A DNA stretch of 32,782 bases. Source: an uncultured bacterium. Lineage in GTDB: Bacteria > UBP6 > UBA1177. The translations under genes and the position numbers were made by a program. Each line of letters starts with the position of its first letter. Position 1 is the first letter of the stretch. The stretch lies in the NCBI GenBank assembly GCA_947305505.1, contig CAMZDX010000010.1, forward strand, positions 1 to 32,782, given 5' to 3'. Positions 29,629-32,782 of this stretch are shown here, one piece after another. The notes beneath the pieces were generated by a model. That model was given only the letters and a program-made list of their open reading frames with translations, did no database searches and had not been told where the DNA came from.

Positions 29629-31794
29629 TTATCTCACACACCTGACATCGCTTGTAACAGTTGTTTTGTCACTATTACTTACGACGCCTGCAAAGAAACC
29701 AACATACCATGCGCGATTTGTATCATCCGAGCGAGTTGAAGATGACCATGGTGAAACAGTGTTATCATCTCCTATTTTGCTGTAATAACTGCCGCTTTTA
29801 TATGCACAAGAACAGTCGTTAGAATAATCATTACCTGAAAGTTTGCCGTTTTTTTCGCTTATAACACATGCTCCATTTGTTTCTGTTCCGGGGCAGTTCT
29901 TGATCAGTGTACGAAGTTCGTCGATCGATGGTAAATGCCAGTCGCTGAAACCATACATGAAAAGATTGTCGCAATAGTTTAATGCGTCAGGCTGGATCAT
30001 ATCATTGGATGCAAGCGGCGACCAAGTCAGATGGTTTGTCGAATCCTTGCACGGTGTGCCGCTTGACGCGCTGCATTCGGGCATAATCTTGCATTGGATT
30101 CCGTTCCAGTAATACCCGCTATCACAAGCGCATGAGTATTCAAACGCATTCTCAGGAACGCAGACCCCGCTTGAATGAGCCACGCTTCCGCAGATGTGGT
30201 TTTCGCACGGATCATTGATTCTTTCCGAACGGACACAACGGACTGCATTTGATGAAGTAGAAGTGCTGCCGCTTTTGGATTCAGTATTTGTTCCATAGAT
30301 TTTGTCGGTATTTCCAAAATTTGTATGCCAAGCTCTTGAGATTTTATCTAATTCGTTCGAAGTTGTGGAACCCCAAAACCATTTTTTCGGCATATTCGGA
30401 AAATCTGAATACGGAGAAGAAGACTTGTCATAATTCAAGAGTGAAGCAAGCTCATTTTTATTCGGCAATCTCCAGTCGTTTTTCCCTGCATAAGTTAAAT
30501 CTTCACAGTATTTCAGAGCTTCCTGCCAAGTTTTACTGGTTTCATAGGTTTGTTGCCATATTAAACCTGTAGTTGAATCGTAAATAATTGTATCACCACT
30601 AATTTTTGAGGATGAGAAAACTGGTTCAGGAAGTTCGTTCCCACGGACACACATAGTTTCCATGGCAGTCGATTTGTTTTTATACCACCAGACATAACCA
30701 TAAGAAGCACCAAAAGAAAAAGCTACTTGTTCATCCTGAGAATAGGGTTTTGAAGTCCACAAATCTAAAGAAATCTGGAAATATGTAGAATCTAAGGGCG
30801 GATCGTGCCTGTTACTGTTCGCAATAGTCAGAAGTTCTTGCGGAGTTGGCAATCTCCAGTCTTTGTGTCCGCCGTAATTCAAGCCTTCACAGTGAGTTGT
30901 CGCATTTTCCCAAGTGAAAGTTTCTTCGGAAATAACCTGTTGCCATTCAAGCCCCGTGTTGTTGTCAACGACAATATTTTCACCGGAAGCATTGGTTTTA
31001 ATTGAAAAGCTCTGCGGATAGCAGTAGCCGAGTTTCGCGTATTGCGCATCCTGTCCGTAAAAATCGGCACTTTCGGAAGTCGGGCATGTGATTTCGTCTG
31101 AGTTGTTGTAGCATTTTGTCTGGCCGGTGCAGATATTGCCGAAAGCTGGTCTGATGAAGCATTTTCCCCAGTCGCCGTTCCAGTTGTAGCCCTGATTGCA
31201 CTTGAATCCGCATTCGTTTGCGACAGCCGTTTCGCTGTAAAAGCCGGTTGCCGGAGGATACCAGTCGTTTCCGTCAAAGGTCTGGGTTATGCTTGAACCG
31301 TTGTGCCAGCTTGCATTTGCGGGCAGGCCGCTGCATGTTGCGGTTCTTGTTGTCGGTTCTTCGTCCGGCTCATTATCATCTTCATCCGGTGCGTATGTGT
31401 CAGCGTCATCGGTAGTGTCGCTGTCATCCGGCTGCGAATCTCCTGAATCATCGGTAGAATCTGCTGTGTCAGCATCATCGTCGGGTGTTGAGTCGCTGTT
31501 GTCTGGTGCGGAATCTGAATCATCGGTATCTGTATCATCAGGTTCAGAATCACCGTTGTCAGGCTGTTCCTGTGTGGAGTCTGGATTGTCTGGTTCGGTG
31601 TCTATCAGCTCGTTATCCGTTGGATCTGAGTCTGTTTGGTCGATGTCTTCATCATTGGTTCCATTTTCACTGCTTTCAGGATTATAGGCATCAGAGTTTA
31701 TGTCATTCGGGTTCTCAAATTTGATTCCTGAATCGCAGGAAACTGCGAAAAACAGAGCGAAAATCAAAGTGAAAACGAGAAAAAGTTTGTGCAT
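29629..31794 (-). CDS. DUF1566 repeat lipoprotein (three units) with acidic linker
   Basis: A 721-aa secreted protein with the lipobox FAVSC (Cys20). Residues about 30-150 form a long Asp/Ser/Pro/Glu/Thr-rich linker with repeated DDSDS-like words. A Cys-containing module follows (CSGLPANASWHN ... CTGQTKCYNN). Two DUF1566 units are clear from VDNNTGLEWQQ/WRLPTPQELLTI and YDSTTGLIWQQ/WRLPNKNELASLL; a third follows an EGF-like Cys cluster (CENHICGSVAHSSGVCVP ... CACDSGYYWNG) and has LTWSPLA/WHLPSIDELRTLI. DUF1566 domains are extracellular, related to C-type-lectin-like folds, and of unknown ligand. The RBS AGGAG precedes ATG 31794. The truncated paralogue lies just upstream, in tandem. Confidence 0.9.
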   Translation of the reverse strand: MHKLFLVFTLIFALFFAVSCDSGIKFENPNDINSDAYNPESSENGTNDEDIDQTDSDPTDNELIDTEPDNPDSTQEQPDNGDSEPDDTDTDDSDSAPDNSDSTPDDDADTADSTDDSGDSQPDDSDTTDDADTYAPDEDDNEPDEEPTTRTATCSGLPANASWHNGSSITQTFDGNDWYPPATGFYSETAVANECGFKCNQGYNWNGDWGKCFIRPAFGNICTGQTKCYNNSDEITCPTSESADFYGQDAQYAKLGYCYPQSFSIKTNASGENIVVDNNTGLEWQQVISEETFTWENATTHCEGLNYGGHKDWRLPTPQELLTIANSNRHDPPLDSTYFQISLDLWTSKPYSQDEQVAFSFGASYGYVWWYKNKSTAMETMCVRGNELPEPVFSSSKISGDTIIYDSTTGLIWQQTYETSKTWQEALKYCEDLTYAGKNDWRLPNKNELASLLNYDKSSSPYSDFPNMPKKWFWGSTTSNELDKISRAWHTNFGNTDKIYGTNTESKSGSTSTSSNAVRCVRSERINDPCENHICGSVAHSSGVCVPENAFEYSCACDSGYYWNGIQCKIMPECSASSGTPCKDSTNHLTWSPLASNDMIQPDALNYCDNLFMYGFSDWHLPSIDELRTLIKNCPGTETNGACVISEKNGKLSGNDYSNDCSCAYKSGSYYSKIGDDNTVSPWSSSTRSDDTNRAWYVGFFAGVVSNSDKTTVTSDVRCVR

Positions 31795-31812
31795 TTTATC
31801 TCTCCTAAAAAT

Positions 31813-32736
31813 TTACCTCACACAACGGCCATAGGTCTTGCTACCTTTATTGCTACCGTTGTTTATGCTACCGTTGTTAAAATTTACAGACCATGCGTAG
31901 TAAGTATCAATAACACGGGTAGAGGAAGACCAAAACCAATTGCTTGGCATATCGGGGAAATCGGAATAAGGTGCTACTATTTTGTCATGGTTCAAAAGCG
32001 ATGCAAGTTCGTTTTTATTCGGCAAGCGCCAATCCAAATAACCAGCATAAATCGAATCTGCACAGTATTTCAAAGCCTCTTGCCATGTTTTGTCTTCTAC
32101 ATACTCTTTCTGCCACATAAGACCGGTTCTATTGTCTGTGACTATTTTGCCGTCTGAGGATGTCGTAAAATCGCTTGATGTCATAGCTACGAGCTCGTCA
32201 CCAGATACGCAGAGAACTTTGTAGGCGTTAGTTTTCAATTTTCCATAAGAATATCCTCCATAATATGGATTAAATGCTCCCGCATAGCTTGTGTCAAAGC
32301 TATACTCTTTGCTTGTCCACAAAAAATCATCCGCACCCGTTGGTATTCCGGTGAAATTTGAGCTGGTTGCTGGTTTGTATGTGCTAATGTTGACTATCGT
32401 TTGTAGTTCCAAGGGATTCGGAACACGCCAATCGCTTTTGCCCCCGTAGCTTGAGCTGTTCAAATCGTTACAGTGATTACCTGCATTTTCCCAAGTATAG
32501 TTTTCTTCCGATGGTGACTTTTCCCAAGTTAAACCCGTATTGTTGTCTAAGACAACATTTGTGAAAGAAGTAAAACTTTGTGCTGCGCATTTGCTTCGAT
32601 ATTGCGCATCTTGCCCGAAGAAGTTAGCGGTTTCAGAAGTCGGACAGGACATTGCTCCTGAAGCAGCGTAACATTGTGTCTGGCCAGTGCAGATGATTTT
32701 GGGGAGTTGTACTGGTGGCTGATAATCGTTTGCTAT
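31813..32736 (-). pseudogene. 5'-truncated DUF1566 lipoprotein paralogue
   Basis: The open frame runs from 32736 to the TAA at 31813. The track ORF starts at an internal ATG (32652), but similarity to the 721-aa neighbour extends further upstream: ICTGQTQCYAASG...SCPTSETANFFGQDAQY against ICTGQTKCYNNSDEITCPTSESADFYGQDAQY. Two DUF1566 units follow (LDNNTGLTWEK/WRVPNPLELQTI and TDNRTGLMWQKE/WRLPNKNELASLL), ending in CVR as in the neighbour. There is no signal peptide, no acidic linker and no good start, and an in-frame TGA (32737-32739) sits exactly where IS-like boxes begin. I infer that the 5' part was cut off by an insertion. Alternatively, the ATG at 32652 makes a cytosolic fragment. Confidence 0.75.
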
Positions 32737-32739
32737 TCA

Positions 32740-32782
32740 AAAAGTGGACACAAAAATGGTCAAAAGTGTCTGATTGATTATT
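32740..32782 (+). mobile_element. Putative end of an IS21-like insertion sequence (partial)
   Basis: Three similar boxes follow one another at about 11-base spacing: AAAAGTGGACA (32740-32750), AAAAATGGTCA (32752-32762) and AAAAGTGTCTG (32762-32772). Iterated boxes of this kind, with TGGACA/TGGTCA words next to A-runs, resemble the multi-repeat ends of IS21-family elements. The boxes start right where the DUF1566 frame breaks. No transposase is in the window, so the family assignment is tentative. Confidence 0.45.

Noticed and set aside
31289-31687. 132-aa Ser-rich plus-strand ORF
   Set aside because: Antisense to the acidic Asp/Ser-rich linker of the DUF1566 lipoprotein; the Ser-rich composition follows from that.
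31287-31794. DNA repeats in the acidic linker as a CRISPR or minisatellite array
   Set aside because: The repetition is short and imperfect at codon level (Asp/Ser words) and is explained by low-complexity protein sequence.

Overview
The window reads as a housekeeping stretch of a bacterial chromosome with accessory DNA at its right end. Large lipoproteins with acidic Asp/Ser/Asn-rich linkers, MopE-like 'CNGIDDDCDG' cysteine motifs and DUF1566 repeats are typical of Myxococcota/deltaproteobacteria-like lineages, often known only from metagenomes. That placement is an inference, not a proof. Promoters look like ordinary sigma-70 type, and most I can see have a 16-bp spacer.

Layout. 1-3.4 kb: the 5' end of a minus-strand gene, a secreted Cys-rich lipoprotein, a one-piece tmRNA gene (tag ANNDFALAA) and tsaD. 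3.4-5.8 kb (minus): a signalling cluster of winged-helix protein, stand-alone receiver and tandem HD-GYP protein, with a good promoter. 5.9-8.3 kb (minus): a DUF58 protein and queA. 8.4-10.3 kb (plus): an LTA-synthase-like membrane sulfatase-fold enzyme. 10.3-15.5 kb (minus): a radical SAM protein, a HEAT-repeat lipoprotein and an M18 aminopeptidase. 15.6-18.1 kb (plus): parB, an N-acetylmuramoyl-L-alanine amidase and prmC in tight coupling. 18.1-20.9 kb (minus): tRNA-Gln, rplY (bL25), pth and a second radical SAM protein. 21.0-25.8 kb (plus): cmk, ispH, dprA and topA with overlapping ends. 25.8-27.2 kb (plus): yciO, a nitroreductase and a 64-aa lipoprotein.

The right end (27.2-32.8 kb) differs. 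It holds an AAA_14/DUF4143 ATPase preceded by two 44-nt direct repeats with a conserved hairpin, and a 321-bp convergent gap carrying two GGTC-N9-GACC palindromes. Next come a small PD-(D/E)XK (DUF559/VSR-like) nuclease, a 721-aa three-unit DUF1566 lipoprotein, and a second DUF1566 paralogue that has lost its 5' end. The break falls exactly where a set of about 11-bp iterated boxes begins, which resembles the end of an IS21-like element running off the window.

How the genes fit together: tRNA modification (tsaD, queA), translation support (tmRNA, prmC, tRNA-Gln, rplY, pth) and genome maintenance (parB, dprA, topA) dominate. Envelope functions (LTA-synthase-like enzyme, amidase, lipoproteins) are interleaved. 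I found no CRISPR array, no rRNA and no complete recognised defence system. The strongest candidates for something new are the winged-helix/receiver/HD-GYP cluster with its apparently inactive nucleotidyltransferase-like domain, the repeat-flanked ATPase, and the tandem DUF1566 locus disrupted by a mobile element.
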